Source: Candidatus Alistipes stercoravium (GTDB lineage Bacteria > Bacteroidota > Bacteroidia > Bacteroidales > Rikenellaceae). From it: a DNA stretch of 32,677 nucleotides. The translations under genes were made by a program, and so were the position numbers. How positions within the stretch are numbered: position 1 is the stretch's first letter; each line of letters opens with the position of its first letter. The DNA lies in contig DWWQ01000020.1 in NCBI GenBank assembly GCA_019119615.1, forward strand, positions 1-32,677, read 5' to 3'. Shown in pieces: positions 17,956 to 26,096 of this stretch. Under the pieces are notes generated by a model that saw nothing but the letters and a program-made list of their open reading frames with translations, was not told the origin of the DNA and ran no database searches.

Positions 17956-18695
17956 ATGAGCAGCACTTGGGTCAGAATCAGGTCGAAAAGCAGAATCACC
18001 ACCGAACAGGCCACCACGGCGCGCGTCGAGGCGGCGCCCACCTCGAGCGAGTTGCCCTTGGCGTAGTAGCCGAAGAAGGCCGAGATCGAGGTGATGATGT
18101 AGGCGAAGAAGACGGTCTTGATGAGCGTATAGGTGATCGAGTAGGTCTTGAAGTCCATCAGCAGGCCGTCCACATAGTCCGCCGGGATCATGATGCCCGT
18201 GGCGGCGGCGATGAGCCAGCCGCCGATGACGCCGATCAGGATCGAGAGCACCGTCAGGAAGGGGAAGAAGACCATCGCGGCGACGATCTTCGGAAGGATG
18301 AGGTACGACGCGGAATTGACACCCATGATCTCCAGGGCGTCGATCTGCTCGGTGATGCGCATCGTGCCGATCTCGGAGGCGATGCTCGAGCCGACCTTGC
18401 CGGCGAGGATCAGCGCCACGACGGCCGACGAGAACTCGAGGATCATCGTCTCACGCGTGGCGTAGCCGATCAGCGACTTGGGGATGAAGGGTGAATCGAG
18501 GTTGATCGACATCTGCAGGGTGATCACCGCGCCGATGAAGATCGAGATGATCGCCGTCAGGCCGATCGAATTGACGCCCAGCGCCTCCATCTCGTAGATG
18601 ATCCGCCGGCGGTAGATGACGGCCTTCTCGGGACGGGAAAAGACCTTTCCCATCAGCATGAAATAGCGGCCTATGAGTCCGAATACGCGCAGCAT
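17952..18695 (-). CDS. mlaE: ABC transporter permease, MlaE-type
   Basis: This is a 247-residue inner membrane permease with about five helices. The conserved core LAGKVGSSIASEIGTMRITE-QIDALEIMGV (about 97-125) is the hallmark of MlaE/YrbE permeases. It works with MlaF (4-nt overlap) to power lipid transfer. It follows the DUF4834-like gene by 11 nt, in one transcript from the promoter at 19138-19168. Confidence 0.95.
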   Translation of the reverse strand: MLRVFGLIGRYFMLMGKVFSRPEKAVIYRRRIIYEMEALGVNSIGLTAIISIFIGAVITLQMSINLDSPFIPKSLIGYATRETMILEFSSAVVALILAGKVGSSIASEIGTMRITEQIDALEIMGVNSASYLILPKIVAAMVFFPFLTVLSILIGVIGGWLIAAATGIMIPADYVDGLLMDFKTYSITYTLIKTVFFAYIITSISAFFGYYAKGNSLEVGAASTRAVVACSVVILLFDLILTQVLLI

Positions 18696-18706
18696 CTGTT
18701 ATCGTT

Positions 18707-19111
18707 CTAATCTTTGGTCTCCTCGAACTCGACATAATCGCCCACATCCTCCGAGACGCGTTTTGCGGGGGTCTCCGAAGTCCGGTGCACATGCACCTCG
18801 CCTTCGCGGCGCGCCGTGTCGCGCTGCCGCGATCCGAAGCCGCCGCGGAAACCGTCCTGCGAGGCGCCGTCGAATCCCCGGCCGAACTGCTCCTCCATCT
18901 CGCGGCGCATGCGGGCGATCCGCCAGCGGAAGAAGAGCATGGCCGCAAGGGCTAGTAATATCAGTCCCATAAAGAAATATAGTATGAACAACGCGATGCC
19001 CTTCAGCAGCGCCGGAGCGCCCAGCGCCAGGATGAGGATCACGAGCACCGTCAGCGGATTGCGCTGCACGAACCCCACGAGGGCATCGACGATTTCGGTT
19101 AAAAATCTCAT
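18707..19111 (-). CDS. Small membrane protein, DUF4834-like
   Basis: This is a 134-residue protein. A membrane-associated N-terminus (MRFLTEIVDALVGFVQRNPL) is followed by two hydrophobic helices (about 21-41 and 42-60). After them comes a charged cytoplasmic tail with the segment RRREGEVHVHR and an acidic end (YVEFEE). The layout resembles what I remember as DUF4834 in Bacteroidota. It is the first gene of the mla transcript, 11 nt before mlaE, which suggests an accessory role in envelope lipid transport, but nothing in its sequence shows it. Confidence 0.75.
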   Translation of the reverse strand: MRFLTEIVDALVGFVQRNPLTVLVILILALGAPALLKGIALFILYFFMGLILLALAAMLFFRWRIARMRREMEEQFGRGFDGASQDGFRGGFGSRQRDTARREGEVHVHRTSETPAKRVSEDVGDYVEFEETKD

Positions 19112-19137
19112 TTTCGTTTTTCAGGTTTACGCCCTCA

Positions 19138-19168
19138 CAAAGGTAGCGAAAATTATGCGGATTTCAAT
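19138..19168 (-). promoter_or_regulatory. Promoter of the DUF4834-mlaE-mlaF operon
   Basis: On the minus strand ATTG (19168-19165), a 19-nt spacer and TACCTTTG (19145-19138). It is interleaved with the divergent purB promoter region. Confidence 0.78.
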
Positions 19169-19176
19169 AAATGTCG

Positions 19177-19184
19177 TAAATTTG
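19177..19184 (+). promoter_or_regulatory. -7 box (TAAATTTG) of purB
   Basis: TAAATTTG lies 26 nt before the purB ATG. Its -33 region would fall inside the divergent mla promoter, and only a weak TTATG is visible there. Confidence 0.6.
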
Positions 19185-19210
19185 GAGCCCGAACAAATCC
19201 CATAACCGAT

Positions 19211-20560
19211 ATGCTGACCCCCCTGACCGCCATTTCGCCCATCGACGGGCGTTACCGTAACAAAACGGAAAAACTGGCCGATTATTTTTCGGAACAGGCG
19301 CTTATCCGCTACCGTATCCGCGTCGAAGTCGAATATTTCATCGCCCTGTGCGAGTTGCCGCTGCCGCAGCTGCGGGGCGTCGATCCCGCGAAGTTTGCGG
19401 CTCTACGGACGCTCTACACCGATTTCTCCCCGGCCGACGCCGAACGCGTCAAGCAGATCGAGTCGGTTACGAACCACGACGTGAAGGCCGTCGAGTACAT
19501 CATCAAGGAGAAGATGGATGCGCTCGGGCTGGGCGACTGCAAGGAGTTCATCCACTTCGGACTCACCTCGCAGGATATCAACAACACGGCCATCCCCCTT
19601 TCGATCAGGGAGGCCCTCGACGAGGTATACTACCCGGCCGTCGAACAGGTCCGCGACAAGCTGGAGGGCTTCGCCCGCGAATGGGGCGGCGTGGCGATGC
19701 TTGCCCGCACGCACGGACAGCCCGCCTCGCCCACGGTCCTCGGCAAGGAGTTCATGGTCTTCGTCGAGCGCCTCGACAAGCAGCTTGCCCAGCTCCGCGC
19801 CATCGCCGTGCCGGCCAAGTTCGGCGGCGCCACGGGCAACTTCAACGCCCACCATGCGGCCTACCCCGCCATCGACTGGGTGGCCTTCGCCAACCGTTTC
19901 GTGGGCGAGAAGCTGGGGCTCTGCCGCTCGCAGTACACCACGCAGATCGAGCATTACGACAACCTCGCGGCCCTGTTCGACGCGATGAAGCGCATCGACA
20001 CCATCCTGATCGACCTCTCGCGCGACATGTGGATGTATATCTCCGAGGAGTATTTCAAGCAGCAGATCAAGGCCGGCGAGGTCGGATCGAGCGCCATGCC
20101 CCACAAGGTCAATCCGATCGACTTCGAGAATGCCGAGGGCAACCTGGGCATCGCCAATGCCGTCTTCGAGCACCTTGCCTCGAAGCTCCCCGTCTCGCGC
20201 CTGCAGCGCGACCTGACCGACTCGACCGTCCTGCGCAATGTCGGCGTGCCGATGGCCCATGCCCTGATCGCCTTCCAGTCGCTCATGAAGGGTCTGGGCA
20301 AGGTGATCCTCAACCGCGAGGCGCTGGAGCGCGATCTGGAACAGAACTGGGCCGTCGTGGCCGAAGGAATTCAGACGATCCTGCGCCGCGAGGGCTACCC
20401 GAAGCCCTACGAGGCGCTGAAGGCACTCACGCGCACGAACACCCACATCACGCACGAGGCGATCGCCGCCTTCATCGAGACGCTCGATGTCGCCGAAAGC
20501 GTCAAGGAGGAGCTGCGCGCCCTCTCGCCCTCGACCTACACGGGCGTCTTCCGCCAATAG
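19211..20560 (+). CDS. purB: Adenylosuccinate lyase
   Basis: This is a 449-residue fumarase/aspartase-superfamily enzyme that releases fumarate from SAICAR and adenylosuccinate in purine synthesis. Motifs seen are the N-terminal PLTAISPIDGRY, FIHFGLTSQDINNTA, LARTHGQPASPT with its catalytic His, and the superfamily signature GSSAMPHKVNP near residue 295. Length and the long C-terminal part match the E. coli-like PurB branch. It is monocistronic and divergent from the mla operon, with a terminator after the stop. Confidence 0.97.
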   Translation: MLTPLTAISPIDGRYRNKTEKLADYFSEQALIRYRIRVEVEYFIALCELPLPQLRGVDPAKFAALRTLYTDFSPADAERVKQIESVTNHDVKAVEYIIKEKMDALGLGDCKEFIHFGLTSQDINNTAIPLSIREALDEVYYPAVEQVRDKLEGFAREWGGVAMLARTHGQPASPTVLGKEFMVFVERLDKQLAQLRAIAVPAKFGGATGNFNAHHAAYPAIDWVAFANRFVGEKLGLCRSQYTTQIEHYDNLAALFDAMKRIDTILIDLSRDMWMYISEEYFKQQIKAGEVGSSAMPHKVNPIDFENAEGNLGIANAVFEHLASKLPVSRLQRDLTDSTVLRNVGVPMAHALIAFQSLMKGLGKVILNREALERDLEQNWAVVAEGIQTILRREGYPKPYEALKALTRTNTHITHEAIAAFIETLDVAESVKEELRALSPSTYTGVFRQ

Positions 20561-20617
20561 GCCGGTATACCGGCGCGGGGTGTTCTCCGCAGCCGCAATG
20601 ATAGACCGAAATGCCGG

Positions 20618-20651
20618 GGTCCGCGATTTTCCGATCGCGGACCTTTTGTTT
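20618..20651 (+). terminator. Terminator of purB
   Basis: GGTCCGCGAT (20618-20627) pairs with ATCGCGGACC (20634-20643) over a six-base loop, followed by TTTTGTTT. Confidence 0.9.
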
Positions 20652-20720
20652 GGCATCCCTTTTGCCCCTTGAAGAGTCAGCTGCGGCGCAGCAACCCGCA
20701 GTGAGGTTTCTTCATTTATT

Positions 20721-20728
20721 TAAGTTTG
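20721..20728 (+). promoter_or_regulatory. -7 box (TAAGTTTG) in purB-TonB receptor gap
   Basis: TAAGTTTG matches the -7 consensus and lies in an AT-rich patch with no coding sequence behind it. It would drive the candidate small RNA. No clear TTTG is seen at -33. Confidence 0.45.
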
Positions 20729-20732
20729 GGTT

Positions 20733-20795
20733 AGTAGTTTAGGAGGGCAACCTCCGGGGGCAGCAGGCAATCGCGAGATTCCCTGCTGTTTTTTA
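20733..20795 (+). ncRNA. Candidate small RNA of about 60 nt
   Basis: The stretch starts 4-5 nt after a -7 box and ends at a full intrinsic terminator. It contains two hairpins: GGAGG-GCAA-CCTCC (20742-20755) and the terminator stem. Both are capped by GNRA tetraloops (GCAA and GCGA). It lies after the purB terminator and before a convergent gene, so it is not obviously an mRNA leader or tail. No known RNA family was recognised. Confidence 0.4.
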
Positions 20796-20798
20796 TTG
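20760..20798 (+). terminator. Orphan intrinsic terminator (end of candidate small RNA)
   Basis: CAGCAGG (20761-20767) pairs with CCTGCTG (20782-20788). An inner AATC-GCGA-GATT hairpin sits beyond one mismatch, and TTTTTTATTG follows. It is separate from the purB terminator 120 nt upstream. Confidence 0.8.
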
Positions 20799-20814
20799 CC
20801 GGCCGGCACGGGAG

Positions 20815-20871
20815 CCGGGCCCACAAAAGAGCGGAAACCGGGGAAGGAGATGCAAACCGGGCCCACAAGAG
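20815..20871. repeat. Imperfect direct repeat CCGGGCCCACAA(A)AGAG
   Basis: Two copies (about 20815-20831 and 20857-20871), 42 nt apart, lie in the GC-rich spacer downstream of the second TonB receptor gene. No gene or mobile element is visible there. Confidence 0.6.
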
Positions 20872-20935
20872 TCCGGGGAGCCCGGATAACCCTGCCGCTT
20901 CCGCCACACCCCCCCCCCTCCGCAACGGCCCTGCA

Positions 20936-23314
20936 TCAGAACTCCACCGTGATGCCAATCGACGGCAGCAGCGTGCCGCTCACCTGCGAAATGAACTTCA
21001 TCCGGTAGCGCTGTTCGGAAAGAGGAGCGCCGGGATTTTCGACAACACCCGTGGACATAGGCACGTCGGGCTGTCGGAGCTTGCTGACCGTAACGTTCTG
21101 CAAGTCAATATAGAATCCCAGCATACACCCCTTGAAGTAGAAGATCTTGTCGATGCGCAGGTCGAGCTGCGCGAAGGCGTCGAGCCGCTCGGCATTGTAG
21201 CGCGTATAGTCGTAATAGGGACGTCCCTGCGCGTCCCACGCCTCGACGAGCGACGATTTGTCCAGATCGTAGGGCGTATAGGGAGCCCCGCCCACGGCGC
21301 TCAACTTGGCGCCGACACTCCAGTTGCGGGGCAGGTCGTACGTTCCGCTCACGTTGATGACGAAACGGTTGTCCCAGGCCGAGGCGACCCACGCCGACGA
21401 GGCGTCGCCGCGGTACTCGCTGCGGTAGAGCGTTACCGACCCCACGACATTCACCCGTCCGGGAATCTGCCAGCGGGCCATCGCCTCCACGCCGTAGGCG
21501 CGGCCCTCGGCCGAGGATACCAAAGCCTCGTTGCCCACCACGCCGTAGTCGTTGCCCTTGCACGAGAGGGGAATGCCGTCCGCAAGCGACAGCGGCACGT
21601 CGTCATAGCCCTTGTAGAAACCTTCAAACGAGAGGACCAGCCGGTCGCGCAGGTGCCAGTTCACCCCGGCGCTCACCGCGCCGACACGCAGGTAGCGCAG
21701 GTCGCGGTTCACAAACGCCCCGGCGTCGAGGTATCCGAGGGCCGTATAGGGCGGCAGCTGGTAGTAGAGCCCGGCGCTGCCGCTTACCTTCCACCCTCCG
21801 CCCAGCACATACGACAGCGAGGCGCGCGGCGAGAGCTGGTGCCACGGACGGGCCATGTAGGAGGAGTAGTCGCAACCGTCGGCCCGCACGCCCGCCGAGG
21901 CCGTAAAGCGCTTGTTCACCGAGGTGTAGTCGGCCCCGACGAAGAGCCCCCAGCCGAGGATGCCCAGGTCGGTGCGGTAGTCCGCCGTGCGGATCTCATC
22001 GGTGTAGATGCGCTGGAAGGTGCGGTTCGTATAGTTCGAATAGTTCAGCTCGGCACCTTCGCGCAGGGTCCATTGCCCCAGATAGCTGCGGTTCTCGGCC
22101 CGCAGGGTGCTCTTCTGCTCCACGGAACGCAGCCGCAGCGTGAGGTTCTCCTCCGAGGAGTCATCGTTGCCGCGGTACTTGAGGTTGCGATTGTTCAGGT
22201 AGTTGTGGCTCAACGTTACGCTCTGCACATGTTGCCCGGCATAGTGCTGCCACGAAGCCCCGACCGTAAAGGTCTCCTGCTGGATGCGCGGCAGGTAGCT
22301 CAACAGGTACTCGGCATTCTCGCCCTCCTCATCGACGTTGAGCTTCATGTTGTCGATACCGGCCAGCGCCAGGAAGGTCAGTTCGTCGCGTTCCGAAAAG
22401 CGCGTTTTGACCTTCACCTGCCCGTCGATGTAGTTCGGCAGGAAGGGAAGCCCCAGCATCTTGAAGAGCAGCTGCAGGTAGGACTGACGCAGCGAGAAGA
22501 GGTAGGTCGTCTTTCCGCCGATGTGGCCGCTGCCGCTGATGCCCGCATCCGAGGCGCCGAGCGTCGCCTTGAAGGTCTGCCGTTCGGCATTGCCGTCGCG
22601 GAGCTTGAAGTCGAGCACCGAGCTCAACGCCCCGGCCCGGTCGGCCGGGAAGGCCCCGGTATAGAAGTCGATCTCGCGGATCAGGTCGGCATTGACGATG
22701 CTCACGGGACCGCCCGTGGCGCCCTGCGTGGCGAAGTGGTTGATGTTGGGAATCTCGATGCCGTCCATGAAGAACTTGTTCTCCGAAGGGCCGCCGCCCC
22801 GCACGATCAGGTCGTTGCGGTATCCCACGGGCGAAAAGGCCACGCCCGGATAGGAGCGCACGATGCGCGAAATGTCGCGATTCGAGCCGGGGCTCTTCTC
22901 GATCTCGCGGACGCCGATGACATTCAGTCCCACGGGGCTTTCGACCGTCGCCCGGAAGGGCGAAGGACGCACCGTTACGGCCTCGACCTGCGTGGCATCC
23001 TCCTCGAGTTCGATCTCTACGAAGGGCGTAGCGGCCGAAACGATATACTCGGGGCTGACATAGCCCTTGTAACCGATCGAAGAGGCGACGAAACGGTGGA
23101 TGCCGGGACGCACCCGTTCGATAACGAAGCGCCCGGTGGAATCGGTCGAGGCGCCGCGCTGCTCCTCGCCCTGCACCACGACCGAGACATAGGGCACCGC
23201 CTGACGCGTCAGACGGTCGATCACCCGTCCCGCAACCGGATAGGCCTCCTGCGCCCCGACCGGGATCGAGAAAAGACAGAGCGCGCCGCACAGACCGAAG
23301 AGCAATCTTTTCAT
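20936..23314 (-). CDS. TonB-dependent receptor with carboxypeptidase-regulatory domain
   Basis: This is a 792-residue outer membrane receptor. The signal peptide is MKRLLFGLCGALCLFSIPVGA. A carboxypeptidase-regulatory-like domain spans about 25-105 (VAGRVIDRLTRQAVPYVSVV). The plug spans about 115-225 (NRDISRIVRSYPGVAFSPVGYRNDLIVRGG, then DGIEIPNINHFA, then FPADRAGALSSVLDFKLR). The barrel ends in IGITVEF with the terminal Phe expected for BAM insertion. It belongs to the receptor type that lacks a SusD partner. It is the last of the minus-strand genes that begin at 28126, separated from the endonuclease-like gene by 70 nt. Upstream there is only a degenerate -7 box (TAGATTCG), so it may be co-transcribed with that gene. 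The ligand is unknown. Confidence 0.92.
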   Translation of the reverse strand: MKRLLFGLCGALCLFSIPVGAQEAYPVAGRVIDRLTRQAVPYVSVVVQGEEQRGASTDSTGRFVIERVRPGIHRFVASSIGYKGYVSPEYIVSAATPFVEIELEEDATQVEAVTVRPSPFRATVESPVGLNVIGVREIEKSPGSNRDISRIVRSYPGVAFSPVGYRNDLIVRGGGPSENKFFMDGIEIPNINHFATQGATGGPVSIVNADLIREIDFYTGAFPADRAGALSSVLDFKLRDGNAERQTFKATLGASDAGISGSGHIGGKTTYLFSLRQSYLQLLFKMLGLPFLPNYIDGQVKVKTRFSERDELTFLALAGIDNMKLNVDEEGENAEYLLSYLPRIQQETFTVGASWQHYAGQHVQSVTLSHNYLNNRNLKYRGNDDSSEENLTLRLRSVEQKSTLRAENRSYLGQWTLREGAELNYSNYTNRTFQRIYTDEIRTADYRTDLGILGWGLFVGADYTSVNKRFTASAGVRADGCDYSSYMARPWHQLSPRASLSYVLGGGWKVSGSAGLYYQLPPYTALGYLDAGAFVNRDLRYLRVGAVSAGVNWHLRDRLVLSFEGFYKGYDDVPLSLADGIPLSCKGNDYGVVGNEALVSSAEGRAYGVEAMARWQIPGRVNVVGSVTLYRSEYRGDASSAWVASAWDNRFVINVSGTYDLPRNWSVGAKLSAVGGAPYTPYDLDKSSLVEAWDAQGRPYYDYTRYNAERLDAFAQLDLRIDKIFYFKGCMLGFYIDLQNVTVSKLRQPDVPMSTGVVENPGAPLSEQRYRMKFISQVSGTLLPSIGITVEF

Positions 23315-23384
23315 GGGACAACCGAATTACGAATCTACAAAAACCATGCACCGCTTCGGCTCAATCCCGAAGCACATGCGCGCA

Positions 23385-24230
23385 TCAAAGCCCGGCGGGC
23401 TGCCACGCCACTTCGAGCAGCACGGGCAGATGATCCGAGGCCCGGCGCAGGTCGCCCGCCCCGGAGCGGTTCAGCACCCGGGCTTCAATTACCTCGCACG
23501 GTACGCCGTCGCGCCATGCAAAGATGTAGTCGATGCACTCCCGGGGCGGATCCGACGGATAGGTGCCGCCGTCGGTGGGAGTCAGCAGACGCCACCGCTG
23601 CCGGAACAACCGCAGCGTCTCGGAATCGGGCGTGGCGTTCATGTCGCCCGCCAGGAAGACAGGTTTCCGCACCCCGGCGACAAAGCGCGCCACGAGGCTG
23701 TCGATTGCACGCACCTGCTCGTGCTGCGCCGCAGCGGAGACATGGTCCAGATGCGTAGCGGCAAAGACGTAATCTTCGGTTTCGACGATCACAAGGGCCC
23801 GCGGCTCCGCACCGCCTGCCTGCGGCAGCACGAACCGTTCGCTGCGGAGGATGTCGTCGCGCGTCATCACCCCGTCGCCGTACGCCCCGCCGTCGAAGGG
23901 CATCGCCGCCCCGAAGCGGAACGCCCATCCCTCCATCAGCGAGGCGAGGCGCTCCAGCTGGAAGATACCGCCCGTACGGTGCGTACAGCTGTCCAGCTCA
24001 TTGAGCGAGACCGCATCGGGCCGCTCGTGCAGCAGCGCGTCGGCCACCAGCTGAAAGTCATCCTCGAGGTATTTGTTGAAGACTCCGACATTGTAGGTCA
24101 TCAGACGCAGCGTACGTTTCGCGCCACGCTGCTCCGCCGCGGACCGGGACTCGCCGGTCCGAACGGCCCATACGACGCATGCCACAGCCACGAGGCATGC
24201 CGCAAGAATCCATCCTGTTTTCCGTTTCAT
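23385..24230 (-). CDS. Endonuclease/exonuclease/phosphatase family protein, membrane-anchored
   Basis: This is a 281-residue protein with one N-terminal membrane anchor (MKRKTGWILAACLVAVACVV) placing the enzyme outside the inner membrane. The DNase I-like metal-dependent phosphoesterase motifs are present: LRLMTYNVG, SLNELDS with the metal Glu, ATHLDHVS, LAGDMNATPDSE, IDYIFA and ASDHLPVL with the catalytic Asp-His. The start at 24230 is preferred because upstream codons cross the promoter and the terminator of the neighbouring operon. Family members cleave phosphodiesters or phosphomonoesters of nucleic acids, sphingolipids or inositols; the substrate is open. Confidence 0.9.
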   Translation of the reverse strand: MKRKTGWILAACLVAVACVVWAVRTGESRSAAEQRGAKRTLRLMTYNVGVFNKYLEDDFQLVADALLHERPDAVSLNELDSCTHRTGGIFQLERLASLMEGWAFRFGAAMPFDGGAYGDGVMTRDDILRSERFVLPQAGGAEPRALVIVETEDYVFAATHLDHVSAAAQHEQVRAIDSLVARFVAGVRKPVFLAGDMNATPDSETLRLFRQRWRLLTPTDGGTYPSDPPRECIDYIFAWRDGVPCEVIEARVLNRSGAGDLRRASDHLPVLLEVAWQPAGL

Positions 24231-24298
24231 GATCTCCGATGCTGGGATGCCGGCTTCCGGACCGTAATTCCGGAATACGGCCGGCGCCTTTGATATTA

Positions 24299-24306
24299 CG
24301 AAGGTA
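24299..24306 (-). promoter_or_regulatory. Possible -7 box (TACCTTCG) of the EEP-family gene
   Basis: TACCTTCG is one mismatch from the consensus and starts 2 nt after the T-tract of the preceding terminator, 68 nt before the ATG. Confidence 0.4.
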
Positions 24307-24307
24307 C

Positions 24308-24341
24308 AAAAAAATCCGCGAAGTTTCGGCAACTTCGCGGA
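24308..24341 (-). terminator. Terminator of the five-gene PepSY/ABC operon
   Basis: On the minus strand TCCGCGAAGTT pairs with AACTTCGCGGA over a five-base loop, followed by seven T (24314-24308). Confidence 0.92.
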
Positions 24342-24362
24342 AAAACCGTCCGACAGAACGGC

Positions 24363-25394
24363 TCATTGCAGCCGCGGCCGCACATAATTGTCTTTCGGAG
24401 AGGTGAACGCAAGCCCCGGGAGGTGCCGTGCGGAAAGCGGATAGCTTATCGTGTCGAGCTGCGCAAGGCCATCGGCCGCCACGGCGTAACAGCGCTCGGC
24501 GGAGGCCCCCTCGACGCAGACCGTCCAGTGAAGCAGGGTGCCGATGATCGAGATCGACTCCCGCAGGGGATCGTAAAAGACCTCCCCGACGCGGCGCACT
24601 TCGTAACCGGGCATGCAGACGGCGTAGAGCCGGGCCCGGTCGTCGGTCAGCAGCGCCAGCGTGCGGCGGTTGTGGAACTCCGTGATGAAGAGGTGCTCGG
24701 GCCGCACCCCTTCGGGAAGCGCTATGGCACGCACATAGGGACGGCCCTGCACCATCTTGAGGTGGAACATGCGCCGGTCGGCATCGAGCAGCACATACCC
24801 CTCGTCGTACTCCTTGCGGGTCGTCGGGTTGCCCGAGAGCTCCGTTACGGGGAAACGCACTCCCTTGCGGCGCATCACCTCCGTGAAGCGGGCGCTCTTC
24901 TGCTGCTCAACGCGGTTGGCGGCCATGTCGATGAACTCGATGCCGTCGTCCGTGAGGCGGAAGGCATCCGCAGGCATTTCGAGATCGACACGCCCGGACA
25001 TCGACTCCAGGAGGAACCGGATTCCCGGAGTAGGAGTATTGACGCCCTGCGGCGTGGAACGGAAGACGAAGGTCGCCTCCTGCGCCTCGCGGGGCGAGAC
25101 GGCCCGCCCGCCGATCGAATCGGGGAAACGGCCGTCGGCCACCAGCTGCCGGGCATAGAAGAGCGGCAGCAGCGAGTCGAACTGGCGCTGTTCGTAGCGG
25201 TTGCCGCGGCGGTCGGCATATTCGATCTCACCGTTGCCGCGACGGATCAGGGCGAAGTCGTTCAACACCTCGCTGTACAGGGTAAAGGGAGTTGTTTCGC
25301 GCTCTGCCGTAAGGTAATTGACCGCCCAGGGCACCTGCCACAGAAGAAGGACAACGACAAGGAGCCCGAAAAACAGTTTGCTGAAACGGGTCAT
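24363..25394 (-). CDS. DUF4857-like envelope protein
   Basis: This is a 343-residue protein with one N-terminal membrane helix (LFFGLLVVVLLLWQVPWAVNYL, about 8-29) and an extracytoplasmic remainder. The remainder looks like repeated beta strands with WD/propeller-like elements (GYVLLDADRRMFHLKMVQGRPYV; HLFITEFHNRRTLALLTDDRARLYAV). I recall this as DUF4857 in Bacteroides operons with ABC transporter genes. It is the last gene of the operon, 25 nt after the permease gene and 21 nt before the terminator. A periplasmic adaptor or ligand-handling subunit of the ABC system is an inference. Confidence 0.75.
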   Translation of the reverse strand: MTRFSKLFFGLLVVVLLLWQVPWAVNYLTAERETTPFTLYSEVLNDFALIRRGNGEIEYADRRGNRYEQRQFDSLLPLFYARQLVADGRFPDSIGGRAVSPREAQEATFVFRSTPQGVNTPTPGIRFLLESMSGRVDLEMPADAFRLTDDGIEFIDMAANRVEQQKSARFTEVMRRKGVRFPVTELSGNPTTRKEYDEGYVLLDADRRMFHLKMVQGRPYVRAIALPEGVRPEHLFITEFHNRRTLALLTDDRARLYAVCMPGYEVRRVGEVFYDPLRESISIIGTLLHWTVCVEGASAERCYAVAADGLAQLDTISYPLSARHLPGLAFTSPKDNYVRPRLQ

Positions 25395-25419
25395 GAACAG
25401 TTTGGATTTACGCGTGGGT

Positions 25420-26091
25420 TCAATCTTGTTTGCCGGCCGTGAAACGCACGACCGAGAGCCAGACGAGCGAGGCCGCGAGCAGCGTCGCCCCGATCAGGAA
25501 GGGCAGAAACCCGGTATAGGCCCGGGGTACGGGTGCCAGGAAGAAGATACGCAGCAGCAATACCGACATCAGGATATTCACCAGGCGGCGGCGCCATGTC
25601 GGTTCGAGAATCACCCAGGCCGCAAAAAGGTAGGCGGCCCATCCGGCGGCATACCACGGCAGGAGCATTCCCACGATCTGAGCGACCAGCTCCCGGGCAA
25701 GGACAGGCGACGCCGAGGCCACGATCACCGCGAGGCTTACGCCGAAGAGCAGCGCAAGGATCGCCACGCCGAACGAAAGCATCGCGCCCGTGGTCCGGAG
25801 GGCCGACAGGGGCAGGTGCAAGGTCAGCTTGAGGCACTTGCGGTGCATCTCGGGGGCGAACTGCACGACGGCGAGCAGCAGGCCGGCCAGCAGGGGCAGG
25901 TACTCCATCTGTTCGACGAAGACGGCGTGGCGCGTAACCATCACCTCCCAGATATGTCCGGCGCCCATCATCGCCAAAGCCCGGTAGAGGCGCACCATGG
26001 CGTAGGCCGAGAAAGCGATCAGGACGACAAACGCCGCGGCAAGGTACCAGCGGGTTTTGATCCACTCTTTATATAGCAGGGATTTACACAT
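25420..26091 (-). CDS. ABC transporter permease subunit (ABC-2-like)
   Basis: This is a 223-residue membrane protein with about six helices and a cytoplasmic N-terminus (MCKSLLYKEWIKTRWYL) of the ABC-2 exporter kind. Hydrophobic segments lie at about 15-32, 62-78, 98-125, 130-160, 175-190 and 198-215. The charged start KEWIKTR and the position 5 nt after the ATPase gene identify it as the partner permease. It has no periplasmic binding-protein features, which favours export or work in the envelope over import. It is about half a typical ABC-2 permease, so it probably acts as a dimer. Confidence 0.82.
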   Translation of the reverse strand: MCKSLLYKEWIKTRWYLAAAFVVLIAFSAYAMVRLYRALAMMGAGHIWEVMVTRHAVFVEQMEYLPLLAGLLLAVVQFAPEMHRKCLKLTLHLPLSALRTTGAMLSFGVAILALLFGVSLAVIVASASPVLARELVAQIVGMLLPWYAAGWAAYLFAAWVILEPTWRRRLVNILMSVLLLRIFFLAPVPRAYTGFLPFLIGATLLAASLVWLSVVRFTAGKQD

Positions 26092-26096
26092 CTCTT

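Noticed and set aside
20909..20918. C10 homopolymer as a phase-variation switch
   Set aside because: It lies outside any coding frame, downstream of the receptor stop, so slippage would not switch a protein on or off.
21653..23758. A 701-codon + strand frame opposite the second TonB receptor gene
   Set aside because: It is antisense to a receptor with complete plug and barrel motifs, and the translated sequence is low in hydrophobic structure and shows no family features.
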